Assembly: GCF_006494775.1 (NCBI RefSeq)
Contig: NZ_CP041146.1
Coordinates: 3,224,001-3,288,000 of the forward strand
Source of the DNA: Nocardioides humi
GTDB taxonomy: Bacteria > Actinomycetota > Actinomycetes > Propionibacteriales > Nocardioidaceae
DNA length: 64,000 bases
Direction of reading: 5' to 3'
The translations under genes and the position numbers were made by a program. The notes under the pieces were generated by a model. The model had not been told where the DNA came from, did not search any database, and saw nothing but the letters and a program-made list of their open reading frames with translations. Positions 52,894 to 61,984 of this stretch are shown in pieces (the first letter of the stretch is position 1; every line of letters starts with the position of its first letter).

Positions 52894-54081
52894 ATGCGTG
52901 GACGACGGCGGGTTGCCCGGCCGGAGCGGACCGTGCTCCGGGTGGTCGTCGCCAGCCTGGTCGCGCTCGGGCTGCTGACCGGCCTGGGCGTGGTGCTGGT
53001 CTACGACCACTGGAACGGCAACCTGCGGCACCCGCCGATCGTGGTCAAGAACCGGCCGGAGAAGCAGACCGACGCCGTTGACATCCTCGTCATGGGGGAC
53101 GACACCCGCTCGGGCGAGGGCAACGACATCGACGGCGAGGAGGGCGGCGGCGGGTCGGACACCACCATCCTGTTCCACCTCTCGGCGAACCGGGAGTTCG
53201 CCTACGGCATCTCGATCCCGCGCGACACCGCGGTGATGCGGCCGACCTGCTACCGCGCCGACGGCAGCGAGATCGCCGCCGCGACGACGTACCAGAAGTG
53301 GAACGCGGCGTACGCCGTGGGCGGGCCCGGCTGCACGCAGCAGCAGCTCGAGCAGCTCACCGGCATCCACGTCGACCACTACGTCGTGGTCGACTTCAAG
53401 CACTTCAAGGACATGGTGAACGCGCTCGACGGCGTCGAGGTGTGCCTGCCGCAGGCCATCGACGATCCGGAGCACGACATCCACCTGAAGGCCGGGACCC
53501 GCGAGGTCGACGGCGACGAGGCGCTCGCCTACTCGCGGGTGCGCTACGGCATCAGCGGCGGCATCGACCCGTACCGCACCCGCCGGCAGCAGGCGCTGAT
53601 CGGCGCGATGATCGACAAGGCGCTCACCCGTGGGATGCTGGCCCGCCCGGACCGGCTGATCGGCTTCATGAACGCCGCGACGTCGTCGCTGCAGACCGAC
53701 TTCGAGAACGTCGCGGCGATGGCGGACCTGGCGCTCAGCGCGCAGGGGATCGGCGCCGGCGACATCAGGTTCGTCACCACGCCGTGGACCCTCGACACCG
53801 ACAAGGTGAGCGGCGGCGTCGAGTGGCTCCCGGAGGTCGAGGAGCTGTGGGAGCTGGTCCGCACCGACCAGCCGCTGACGCCGCGGTTCCTGCGGCAGTC
53901 GCTCCGCGCCGACGACGGCCCGAGCGGGCATGCGACGGGCACGCCCTCCGCCGACCCCTCCGCGTCCGCCGACCCCTCCGCCGACCCCTCCGCCGACCCC
54001 TCCGCCGACCCCTCCGCCACCGGTCCGGAGAGCGACAGCCTCTCCGACGACGACCGGGCGGCCGCGGGCCTGTGCAGCTGA
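52894..54081 (+). CDS. LytR-CpsA-Psr (LCP) family cell-wall glycopolymer ligase
   Basis: 395 residues. One N-terminal helix (VLRVVVASLVALGLLTGLGVVLVY, about 14-37) anchors the extracytoplasmic LCP domain (about 60-290). Key features are ILVMGDDTRSGEGND (Asp and Arg for pyrophosphate/metal), SIPRDTAV (conserved Arg-Asp), VVVDFKHFKDMVNALDGVEV and ALAYSRVRYG. LCP proteins transfer teichoic-acid, arabinogalactan-like or other polymers to peptidoglycan. The C-terminal 65 residues hold Ala-Asp-Pro-Ser repeats from a DNA tandem repeat and are probably disordered. Confidence 0.92.
   Translation: MRGRRRVARPERTVLRVVVASLVALGLLTGLGVVLVYDHWNGNLRHPPIVVKNRPEKQTDAVDILVMGDDTRSGEGNDIDGEEGGGGSDTTILFHLSANREFAYGISIPRDTAVMRPTCYRADGSEIAAATTYQKWNAAYAVGGPGCTQQQLEQLTGIHVDHYVVVDFKHFKDMVNALDGVEVCLPQAIDDPEHDIHLKAGTREVDGDEALAYSRVRYGISGGIDPYRTRRQQALIGAMIDKALTRGMLARPDRLIGFMNAATSSLQTDFENVAAMADLALSAQGIGAGDIRFVTTPWTLDTDKVSGGVEWLPEVEELWELVRTDQPLTPRFLRQSLRADDGPSGHATGTPSADPSASADPSADPSADPSADPSATGPESDSLSDDDRAAAGLCS
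53951..54016 (+). repeat. 12-base tandem repeat coding for Ala-Asp-Pro-Ser in the LCP gene
   Basis: CCGACCCCTCCG occurs four times without a gap at 53969-54016 and once more at 53951-53962, split off by six bases. It keeps the reading frame, so copy-number change would only lengthen or shorten the wall-exposed tail. Such repeats often vary between strains. Confidence 0.88.
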
Positions 54082-54101
54082 GCGCTGGGTAGGGTCGGCG
54101 G

Positions 54102-54890
54102 GTGACCGATCAGCCTCCGCAGCCGCTCCGTGTCCTGATCACCGGCGCCGCCTCCGGGCTCGGCGCCGCCCTCGCCCGGGCGTGGGAGGCCCGGGGTGCC
54201 GACGTGCTCCGCACCGACCGCGCGGCCGGCGACGGCATCCGCCTCCTCGACATCACCAGCGACGACGACTGGGCCGCGGTTCGCGCGTACGTCGAGCAGG
54301 CCTGGGGCGGCCTCGACGTCCTGGTCAACAACGCCGGCATCGCCGGCGGCGGGCGGCTCGACGTGTCCGGGCTCGACGAGTGGCAGCGGCTGGTCGACGT
54401 CAACCTGCTCGGCGCGGTGCGCGGCACGGCGGCGTTCACGCCGGTGTTCAAGCGCCAGGGCGGCGGCCGGATCGTCAACGTCGCCTCGCTCGCGGGCCTG
54501 GTCCACCCGGCCGGGATGGCCGGCTACAACGCGACCAAGGCCGCGGTCGTCGCCCTCACCGAGACCACCGGCCACGAGCTGGCCGCCCACGGGGTGAGCG
54601 CCCACGTGGTGTGTCCGTCGTACTTCCGTACCAACCTGATGGCCGGCGTCGAGGGCCGGGACGCCGCGCTGCAGCAGGTGATGACGCGGCTGGTCGAGGA
54701 CAGCCCGGTCAGCGCCGACGACATCGCCGCCGCGGTGCTCGACGCGATCGACGCGGGCACCGAGCTGATCGTCCCGGACGAGGCGGCACGGGCGGCGTAC
54801 CGGCTCAAGCAGACCGACCGGGCGTCGTACGACGCGGTGATGCGCGCGCAGGCCCGCAAACTGGGTCAGGCGCCAGTGAGCCCGGCCTGA
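54102..54890 (+). CDS. Short-chain dehydrogenase/reductase
   Basis: 262 residues from GTG. ITGAASGLGAALA is the cofactor motif, LVNNAGIAGGG and VNVASLAG with the Ser follow, and AGYNATKAAV supplies Tyr and Lys. The C-terminal 60 residues extend past the usual core (VIVPDEAARAAYRLKQTDR), as in some SDRs of actinobacterial lipid metabolism. The stop overlaps the start of the phosphatase gene (TGATG). The substrate is not identifiable. Confidence 0.85.
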   Translation: MTDQPPQPLRVLITGAASGLGAALARAWEARGADVLRTDRAAGDGIRLLDITSDDDWAAVRAYVEQAWGGLDVLVNNAGIAGGGRLDVSGLDEWQRLVDVNLLGAVRGTAAFTPVFKRQGGGRIVNVASLAGLVHPAGMAGYNATKAAVVALTETTGHELAAHGVSAHVVCPSYFRTNLMAGVEGRDAALQQVMTRLVEDSPVSADDIAAAVLDAIDAGTELIVPDEAARAAYRLKQTDRASYDAVMRAQARKLGQAPVSPA

Positions 54891-55567
54891 TGGGCGTCCT
54901 GCTGCTGGTCCGCCACGGCCAGGCGTCCTTCGGCGCGGACGACTACGACGTGCTCTCCGCGAACGGCTGGGAGCAGGGCCGGGTGCTCGGCCGCTGGCTC
55001 GCCGAGCAGGGGCCCGCGCCGGCGTCGGTGGTGCACGGCGGGATGCGCCGGCACCGCGAGACCTGGGAGGCGATCGCCGACGGCGCCGGTCTCGGCGCCG
55101 GCCTGGCCGAGACCGACGCCGACTGGGCGGAGTTCGACCACACCGCCGTCCTGGCCCGGTACGCCGAGCTGACCGGCTCCGTCGTCGACCACGGAGCCGA
55201 CCGCCGCGCCTTCCAGGAGCAGTTCGAGGTCTCCACCGCCCACTGGAGCGCTGCCGGCCCCGACGGCGGCTACCCCGAGCCGTACGACGACTTCGTCGGC
55301 CGCGCGCGGGCCGCCCTCGACGCCGCGGCGGCGCGCCCCGGACCCGCCCTGGTGGTCACGTCCGGGGGAGTGATCGCGGCGCTGGCCGCCCTGCTCGTCG
55401 TACCGGAAGCCTCGGCGGGTGCGGCCCTCGGCCCGGTGTGGGCGCGGTTCAACACCGTCATCGCCAACACCTCCGTCACCCGCGTGATCGCCGGCGCGAC
55501 CGGTGCGCGACTGCTGACGTTCAACGAGCACCCGCACCTGCCGCGGACGCTGCTGACCTACCGGTGA
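54890..55567 (+). CDS. Histidine phosphatase-superfamily (phosphoglycerate mutase-like) protein
   Basis: 225 residues; ATG overlaps the SDR stop. LLLVRHGQASFG is the RHG motif with the phospho-accepting His; MRRHRETWEAIAD supplies the second conserved Arg, and VVTSGGVIAALAALL replaces the usual HG pair with SGG, which may weaken catalysis. The family covers phosphatases and mutases. A metabolite phosphatase is likely, but altered active-site residues leave the activity open. Confidence 0.8.
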   Translation: MGVLLLVRHGQASFGADDYDVLSANGWEQGRVLGRWLAEQGPAPASVVHGGMRRHRETWEAIADGAGLGAGLAETDADWAEFDHTAVLARYAELTGSVVDHGADRRAFQEQFEVSTAHWSAAGPDGGYPEPYDDFVGRARAALDAAAARPGPALVVTSGGVIAALAALLVVPEASAGAALGPVWARFNTVIANTSVTRVIAGATGARLLTFNEHPHLPRTLLTYR

Positions 55568-55582
55568 TCCGGAGCCGGAGCG

Positions 55583-56686
55583 ATGTCCGACCAGATGCTG
55601 AACGCCGTCGTCGCGACGGTGCTGGGCAGCGTCGTCGCGGTGGTGCTGCTGCTCCCGGTCGCGGCGGTGGAGTACCGCCGCGACGGGCGGCTCGGCCCGC
55701 GCGACCTCGCGGTGCTGCTGTCCGGCGCGGTCTACGGGCTGGCGCTGTGGACGTACACGCTGCTCCCGATGCCCGCCTCGGATGACTACACGTGCGTGGG
55801 CAGGCAGACCGTCCCCTTCGACACGATCCGCGGGATCGACTGGGGCGACCTCGGGTCGCGGGCCGGGCTCTCGGCGCTGGTGCACGACCCGGCGTTCCTG
55901 CAGGCGGCGCTCAACGTGCTGCTGTTCGTGCCCCTCGGCTGGTTCGTGCGACGGATCGCGCGGCGCGGCGTCGTCGTCGCCACCGCGCTGGGCTTCGGGA
56001 TCTCGCTGCTGATCGAGACCACCCAGGCCACCGGCGTGTGGCACCTCTACGACTGCGCCTACCGGCTCTTCGACGTCGACGACCTGATGATCAACACCCT
56101 CGGCGCCACCCTGGGCTCGCTGGTCGCGGCGATCTTCATCCGGCGCCGGCGCCCGGAGGTGGTCTGGCCGACGACGATCACCTACGGCCGCCGCCTGGTC
56201 GGGATGGTCTGCGACGGGCTGTTCGTCCTCCTGCTCGGCTCGGCGCTCGCCGTCGCCTACCGCGCCGTGCAGCTCTACGTCCTCGACGTCGCGTACGACG
56301 AGCTCCCCACCACGCCGCAGCGCCTGCTGCAGTGGGGCGTCCCGGCGCTGGTCGAGGTCTGCTCCGTGCTGCTGGCCGGCCGGACCGTGGGCGAGTGGGT
56401 GGTGTCGGTGCGAACGGTCGCGCGGCGCGGCGGCCGGGTCCCGGTGGTCGCCCGGCCGGTCAAGCTCGCCACCGGCGTCGGGCCGTTCCTCGTGCTGGTG
56501 GCGGTGCCCGGATCCTGGGCGGGCCCGGTGCTGCTCCTCTTCGTCGTGGTCACCGTGGCGGCGGCGATCCCCGGCCGCGAGCACCGCGGCCTCTCCCACG
56601 CCGCCGCGGGCCTGGACCTGGAGATCGTGCTCCCGCGAGCGGTCGCCCGTCAGCGCGGTGGGCAGGTGCCAGCCGGCGGCGGCTGA
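55583..56686 (+). CDS. VanZ-like / RDD two-part membrane protein
   Basis: 367 residues. The first half (about 1-190) is a VanZ-like region with helices at 8-28, 45-65, 105-125, 135-155 and 170-190 and the FDVDDLMINTLGATLG motif. The second half (about 195-345) is RDD-like (YGRRLVGMVCDGLFVLLLG, Arg-Asp pattern) with three to four helices. VanZ domains are tied to glycopeptide resistance and envelope lipids, RDD to small transport or assembly proteins. The joined layout is known in actinobacteria but has no assigned function. It overlaps the convergent lipase gene by 37 bases. Confidence 0.78.
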   Translation: MSDQMLNAVVATVLGSVVAVVLLLPVAAVEYRRDGRLGPRDLAVLLSGAVYGLALWTYTLLPMPASDDYTCVGRQTVPFDTIRGIDWGDLGSRAGLSALVHDPAFLQAALNVLLFVPLGWFVRRIARRGVVVATALGFGISLLIETTQATGVWHLYDCAYRLFDVDDLMINTLGATLGSLVAAIFIRRRRPEVVWPTTITYGRRLVGMVCDGLFVLLLGSALAVAYRAVQLYVLDVAYDELPTTPQRLLQWGVPALVEVCSVLLAGRTVGEWVVSVRTVARRGGRVPVVARPVKLATGVGPFLVLVAVPGSWAGPVLLLFVVVTVAAAIPGREHRGLSHAAAGLDLEIVLPRAVARQRGGQVPAGGG

Positions 56687-58347
56687 GCCGGGAGCCCACC
56701 GGACGGCCCGGCGAGCCGGTCCGCGGTCCACGCGAGCAGGTCGGCGATGGCCGGGGAGTCGGCCTCGACGAGCGAGACGTGCTCCCGGCCGGCGTACTCG
56801 CGGTAGTCGATCGCCTGTCCCGCCGCGCACCGCGCAGCCACCCACGCCTCCTGGGCGGCCGGGCGGATCAGGTCGTCGTCGAGCCCCTGCGCGACCAGCA
56901 GCGGCGCCGGGATGACGCCGGCGGGGATGTTCTCGGCCAGCCGCCGGGCGAGCGGGCCGCGAGTGGGATCGCCGTTCCAGATCGGCTTGTCGAGGGACAG
57001 CAGGGTCGCGACCGAGACGAGGGTGCTGGGCTCGGCCAGGCAGCGGGCCGCGATCTCCTCGACGATCGCCCGCGCGGCCGGCCGGACGTAGGAGCGCAGC
57101 CGCACGTCGTCGTACGCCCGGGCGTAGGCGGCGATCACGTACGACCCGAACAGCTCGCCGCCGGTCATCTCGCCGAGCCCGTCGACCAGCGCGGTCAGGT
57201 CGCTGGCCGGCGCCAGCGCGGCGACGCCGTCGAGCGGCACGTCCGGTGCGTACGACGGCGCGAGCGCGCCCGCCCACAGCGCGGCGTGCCCGCCCTGGCT
57301 GTGCCCCCACAGCACGGTGCGCTCGCCGAGCCCGGCGTCGGTCAGCTGCCGGGCGGCGCGCACGGCGTCGAGGACGGAGCGGCCCTCGCCCTGCCCGATG
57401 AGGTACGGGTGCGGGCCGTCGGTGCCGAGCCCGACGTAGTCGGTGGCGACCAGCGCCCAGCCGCGGTCCACGACGTCGTCGAGGGCGAAGAGGGCGCCGG
57501 ACGTGAACGGCTCGCCGAGGCTGGGGGCGCAGCCGCGCGCGATGCCGGTGGTGCCGTGCGCCCACGCGACGACGGGGAGGTCCGCCGCCCGCTCCCGGGG
57601 GACGACGACCAGTCCGCTCGCCACCGCCGGCACCCCGTCGTCGCGGGTCGTCGTGTAGAGGATCCGCCACGCCCGCGCGTCGGAGGGGACCGACCGGGTG
57701 AACGGCTGGCTGCGGATCAGCACGCCCGGCGCGTCGGGGACAGAGGCCGGCGCGGTGTAGAACGCGTCGGGCCGCGGCGCCGCCCGGTCGAGGGCGAGGC
57801 CGACGACGAGCAGCACGAGCGCGAGGACCGCGACCAGGGCGCTGCCGAGGACGGTGCGGGCGTGCCGCCGCCGGCGGCCCGCCAGCAGGCGGGCGCCGAG
57901 CAGCAGCAGCCGGACCCCGAAGAGGACGCCGATCAGCACCACGCTCACGTCCGGCCAGGCCAGGGCCAGCAGGCCGAACGCGATCGCGGCGACGCCGCCG
58001 AGGAGCGCGTTCCAGCGGTCCGTGCCCCGCAGCCGCCGCGCGGTCCACACGTCCAGCGCGCCGTGGCCGAGCAGGGTCAGCCCGACGACCACGACGACGG
58101 CGGCGACGCCCGCCGCGGTCCACCCGACCAGGACCACGGCGGCCAGCAGCGCGAGTCCGGCCCGCGCCAGCGCGAGCCGCCGGGGCAGCCCGGCCTCGGG
58201 GAGGTCGAGCAGCTCCGCGACGGCCGTGACCAGCAGGCCGGCGAGCACGAGCAGGAGCAGCACGGCCAGCGACGCGAACGGCCGCACCGCCAGGCCGGCC
58301 CCGAGGGCGACCAGCGCGACGCCGGTCGTCGTCCGGAGGACAACCAC
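56650..58347 (-). CDS. Membrane-anchored secretory lipase (LIP family) with N-terminal multi-helix domain
   Basis: 565 residues from GTG 58347, overlapping the SDR stop by one base. Residues 1-190 form six or so hydrophobic helices (for example LLLLVLAGLLVTAVAELL and VVLVGWTAAGVAAVVVVVG), similar to HdeD/DUF308-type membrane proteins. The rest is a secretory-lipase domain (ILYTTTRDDGVPAVAS, PVVAWAHGTTGIARGCAPS, nucleophile elbow GHSQGGHAALW, Asp in APLLVAQGLDDDLIRP, final His in GREHVSL). Lipase domains of this family are usually free secreted proteins, so fusion to a membrane block is unusual. Confidence 0.82.
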   Translation of the reverse strand: MVVLRTTTGVALVALGAGLAVRPFASLAVLLLLVLAGLLVTAVAELLDLPEAGLPRRLALARAGLALLAAVVLVGWTAAGVAAVVVVVGLTLLGHGALDVWTARRLRGTDRWNALLGGVAAIAFGLLALAWPDVSVVLIGVLFGVRLLLLGARLLAGRRRRHARTVLGSALVAVLALVLLVVGLALDRAAPRPDAFYTAPASVPDAPGVLIRSQPFTRSVPSDARAWRILYTTTRDDGVPAVASGLVVVPRERAADLPVVAWAHGTTGIARGCAPSLGEPFTSGALFALDDVVDRGWALVATDYVGLGTDGPHPYLIGQGEGRSVLDAVRAARQLTDAGLGERTVLWGHSQGGHAALWAGALAPSYAPDVPLDGVAALAPASDLTALVDGLGEMTGGELFGSYVIAAYARAYDDVRLRSYVRPAARAIVEEIAARCLAEPSTLVSVATLLSLDKPIWNGDPTRGPLARRLAENIPAGVIPAPLLVAQGLDDDLIRPAAQEAWVAARCAAGQAIDYREYAGREHVSLVEADSPAIADLLAWTADRLAGPSGGLPAQPPPAGTCPPR

Positions 58348-59129
58348 TAGATCAGCCTCTTGAGGAGGCCGAGCGGAGCATGCCTCATCACCGGCGCCAT
58401 CGCCGCCCACGGCAACGGCGGCACGCAGGCGTCGGCGACCTCCTTCTCGATCGCGGAAACCATCGCCCGCACGCCCTTCTCGGTCGACGACATCAGGGGC
58501 GTGGCCTGGTCGACCTGGTCGTTCATCTCCGAGCGGATGTAGCCGGGGTAGAGCACGCTCACCTTGATCCGCTTCTGCAGCCGGGTGCCGTGCAGCTCGG
58601 TGCGGATCCCCTCGGCCAGGTGCGCGACGCCGGCCTTCGTGGCGGCGTAGGTCGTCATCGACGACGGCATCCCGCGCAGCGCCGACATCGACGACACCAT
58701 CACCAGGTGCCCGGCCTCCTGGGCGCGGAAGACCTCCATCGCGGCCTCCGTCTGCGCGAGCGCGCCGACGAAATTGGTCATCGCCGTCTCCAGGTTGGCG
58801 TCGAAGCGCCCGGTGCCGAGCCGGGCGCCCTTGCCGAGGCCGGCGTTGACCACGACCCGGTCGAGCCGCCCGAGCTCCTCGCGCAGCTCGCCGAAGACCC
58901 GGAACACCGCGGCGTGGTCGGTCACGTCGAGCGGCCGGAGCGCGACCCGCCGGCCGGGGTGCGCCGCCCGGATCTCGGCCTCGAGCTCCGCCAGGCGCTC
59001 GGTACGCCGGGCGGCCAGCCCCACGTCGTACCCGAGGGCTGCGAACTGCCGGGCCATCTCCGCCCCCAGGCCGCTGGACGCGCCGGTGATGAGGATCGTC
59101 CTGTTCTCAGGGCTCGATGCCGTCGTCAT
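58347..59129 (-). CDS. Short-chain dehydrogenase/reductase
   Basis: 260 residues. ITGASSGLGAEMAR (cofactor motif), VVNAGLGKGA, VMVSSMSALRG with the Ser and TTYAATKAGVAH with Tyr/Lys are present. YPGYIRSEMNDQ and the longer C-terminus (PWAAMAPVMRHAPLG) resemble SDRs of the short-chain fatty/steroid group in actinobacteria. It abuts the lipase gene (TAGTG overlap), so the pair may handle one lipid substrate. The assignment of substrate is speculative. Confidence 0.85.
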   Translation of the reverse strand: MTTASSPENRTILITGASSGLGAEMARQFAALGYDVGLAARRTERLAELEAEIRAAHPGRRVALRPLDVTDHAAVFRVFGELREELGRLDRVVVNAGLGKGARLGTGRFDANLETAMTNFVGALAQTEAAMEVFRAQEAGHLVMVSSMSALRGMPSSMTTYAATKAGVAHLAEGIRTELHGTRLQKRIKVSVLYPGYIRSEMNDQVDQATPLMSSTEKGVRAMVSAIEKEVADACVPPLPWAAMAPVMRHAPLGLLKRLI

Positions 59130-59166
59130 GGGGGCAGTGTTGCGTACCCGTCCGATGGCACAAGCG

Positions 59167-59184
59167 ATGGTATTCTCCTACCAT
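59167..59184. promoter_or_regulatory. ATGGTA-N6-TACCAT palindrome over the antitoxin start
   Basis: Perfect 6-base arms, the right one covering the ATG of the antitoxin gene, with a TATTCT -10-like hexamer in the left half. This is the usual place for autorepression by an AbrB/VapB-type antitoxin. Inferred. Confidence 0.6.
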
Positions 59185-59455
59185 GACTGCTGCCATCCAG
59201 ACCACCGTCGACGCGGCGGGGCGGATCGTGATCCCGAAGGCGATCCGCGAGGCGATGGGGCTGACCGGCGGGGCGAAGGTCGACCTGTTCTTCGCCGACG
59301 GCCGGATCGAGATCGAGGTCGCGCCGGCGGAGGTCGAGGTGGAGTTCCCCGAAGGGGGATTCCCGCGGATCGTCTACAAGGACGAGGACCTGCCCCCGCT
59401 CACCGACGAGATGATCCGCGAGACCCTGGAGGCGGTCCGTGACCGCCGCCTGTGA
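59183..59455 (+). CDS. vapB: AbrB/VapB-type antitoxin
   Basis: 90 residues. The swapped-hairpin DNA-binding fold is seen in TVDAAGRIVIPKAIREAMGL and GGAKVDLFFADGRIEIEVAP. A C-terminal tail rich in acidic and hydrophobic residues (EFPEGGFPRIVYKDEDLPP) should wrap and block the toxin. It overlaps the PIN-domain toxin gene by 17 bases, the standard VapBC arrangement, and probably represses the pair through the palindrome at 59167-59184. Confidence 0.87.
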   Translation: MTAAIQTTVDAAGRIVIPKAIREAMGLTGGAKVDLFFADGRIEIEVAPAEVEVEFPEGGFPRIVYKDEDLPPLTDEMIRETLEAVRDRRL

Positions 59456-59840
59456 CAGCAGCGTCCTGATCCCGGCGCTCAACCCCCGCCACCCCGACCA
59501 CGCCACAGTGCGGGACCTCAGATCGCAGGTGACCGCCGTACCGGCCCATGTCCTCCTGGAGACCTACAGTGCGCTGACCCGGATGCCCCTGCCGTTCCGG
59601 ATGCCTGGGGCCGCGGTGGCGCGCGCGCTCGACGGGCTCGGCCTCGACATCGTCGGTCTCCCGGAGTCCGGGCAGGCCGCACTGGTCTCCACCTGCGCCG
59701 CCGCGGGCGTGGACGGGGGCGCGGTCTACGACGGCCTGGTCGGGCTGACCGCGCTCCACCACGACCTGACCCTGCTCACCCGCGACCGGCGGGCCCGGGC
59801 GACCTACGACGCGCTGGGCGTGAGGTACACGCTCGTCTGA
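59439..59840 (+). CDS. vapC: PIN-domain ribonuclease toxin (VapC-type)
   Basis: 133 residues from GTG inside the antitoxin gene. The PIN acidic residues are visible: Asp6 in ACDSSVLIPAL, Glu in LLETYSALTRM, Asp in GGAVYDGLVGLTAL and the late Asp in LLTRDRRARATY. VapC toxins cleave tRNA or rRNA when released from VapB. The small size and overlap are typical of the family. Transfer signs (different GC, flanking repeats) are not seen. Confidence 0.88.
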   Translation: MTAACDSSVLIPALNPRHPDHATVRDLRSQVTAVPAHVLLETYSALTRMPLPFRMPGAAVARALDGLGLDIVGLPESGQAALVSTCAAAGVDGGAVYDGLVGLTALHHDLTLLTRDRRARATYDALGVRYTLV

Positions 59841-59863
59841 CCCGCTGCTGGCATCCTGCCCTG

Positions 59864-60594
59864 GTGCGCCGGATCGCCCTGACCGTGACCGTCCTGCTCG
59901 CCGGCGGGCCGACCTTCCTCGGGACGATCGCGCCCGCCCCCGCGAAGCCGGCGGTGCCGACCTGCGCGGGCAAGCGCGCCACGATCGTGGACCCGTCGAA
60001 GGGCGACGACCGCATCGTCGGCACGAACGGGCGCGACGTCATCGTGGCCGGAAGGGGCAAGGGCAGGGACGTCGTCCTCGGTCTGGACGGCGACGACCTG
60101 ATCTGCGGCAACGCCCGGACCAAGGTCTTCGGGGCAGGGGGGACGACGTCATCTACGGCGCCGGCCGCGCGGACGGCGGCCGCGGCGCCGACCGCTTCTA
60201 CGGCGTGGGCGTCGCGCGAGGCGGCAAGGGGGCCGACTCCTACTGGGCGCCGCTGGCCGACGGCTCCTTCGACGGCGGGCCCGGTCACGACCGGGTGATC
60301 TTCTACTACGGGTACGTCGCCGGCATGACCTCCGGCGTCTACGTCAACCTCGCGACCGGCCAGGCCACCGCCGAGTCCGAGACCACCAGCCTGCGGATCC
60401 GCACCGGGCTCGCCCGGGTCGAGGAGGTCCGCGGCACCCCCGACGACGACCTGATCCTGGGCGACGCCTTCGACAACGTGCTGCGCGGCGGCGCCGGGCG
60501 GGACGTGCTCAACGGCAAGGGCGGGTACGACGTCGTGATCGGCGGGCGCGGCAAGGACTCCTGCACGGGGGAGGTTCGCAAGGGCTGCGAGTAG
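59864..60594 (+). pseudogene. Secreted RTX-like (hemolysin-type calcium-binding repeat) protein, broken by a 1-base deletion
   Basis: From GTG 59864 a signal peptide (RRIALTVTVLLAGGPTFLG) leads to calcium-binding repeat units (DDRIVGTNGRDVIVAGRGKGRD, LDGDDLICG). The frame is lost at the GGGG at 60131-60134 and resumes as DDVIYGAGRADGGRGADRF, then DNVLRGGAGRDVLNGKGGYD and IGGRGKDSC. One extra G gives a continuous 243-residue secreted protein with nonapeptide-like GGxGxD repeats and two terminal Cys. The role is unknown; such short RTX-like proteins are common in Nocardioides-type genomes. Confidence 0.8.
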
Positions 60595-60620
60595 CGGGCA
60601 CGAGTTGGACGGGCCGACGT

Positions 60621-60650
60621 ATACCGGGTATACATCTCTATACCCGGTAT
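60621..60650. promoter_or_regulatory. PadR operator, ATACCGGGTAT-N8-ATACCCGGTAT
   Basis: Perfect 11-base arms around eight bases, ending 24 bases before the PadR start codon. Such long ATAC...GTAT dyads are typical PadR-family sites. Autoregulation together with the ABC/FtsX genes is the natural reading. Confidence 0.72.
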
Positions 60651-60674
60651 GCACCCGTCCTCCGAGGAGTCCCG

Positions 60675-61264
60675 ATGTCCGTCAAGCACGCCCTGCTGGC
60701 GCTGCTGGAGCAGCAGCCGATGTACGGCTACCAGCTGCGCGCCGAGTTCGAGCAGCGCACCGGGACGACCTGGCCGCTCAACGTCGGGCAGGTCTACACG
60801 ACGCTGACCCGCCTGGAGCGCGACGGCCTCACCAGCGCCGACGGCGAGGACGGCGAGGGCCACGTGATCTACCGGATCACCGACGCCGGGCGCGACGAGG
60901 TCGCCACCTGGTTCACCACCCCGGTCGCCCGCACCCAGCCGCCGCGCGACGAGCTCGCCATCAAGCTCGCGCTGGCCGTGACCGTGCCCGGCGTCGACGT
61001 CGGCACCGTGATCCAGCAGCAGCGCAGCGCCACCATGGCCGCCCTCCAGGACTACACCCGGCTCAAGCGCCGGGCGGCCGGCTCCGCGGAGCCCGCCGAC
61101 CTCGCCTGGAGCCTGGTCCTCGACTCGCTGGTGTTCGGGGCCGAGGCCGAGATCCGCTGGCTCGACCACTGCGAGGCCCGGCTCCGGCGGGCGGCGGTGG
61201 AGCGCTCGTCCGGTACGGCGGCCCCGGCGGCCGAGGCGGCCGCCGCGCAGCGGAAGCCGGTCCG

Positions 61265-61268
<4 letters not shown>
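60675..61268 (+). CDS. PadR-family transcriptional regulator
   Basis: 197 residues; GAGGAGT before the ATG. The winged helix begins at once (KHALLALLEQQPMYGYQLRAEFEQRTG, then VYTTLTRLERDGL and IYRITDAGRDEVATW), followed by a helical dimer domain and an Ala/Glu-rich tail. PadR proteins commonly repress exporters until a drug-like ligand binds. It overlaps the ABC ATPase start by four bases. Confidence 0.9.

Positions 61269-61980
<712 letters not shown>

Positions 61981-61984
<4 letters not shown>

Noticed and set aside
53951..54016. Tandem 12-base repeat considered as a CRISPR-like array
   Set aside because: No spacers, and the repeat is coding and in frame in the LCP gene.
59183..59840. VapBC pair considered as a sign of a mobile island
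   Set aside because: No integrase, transposase, tRNA or base-composition change around it.
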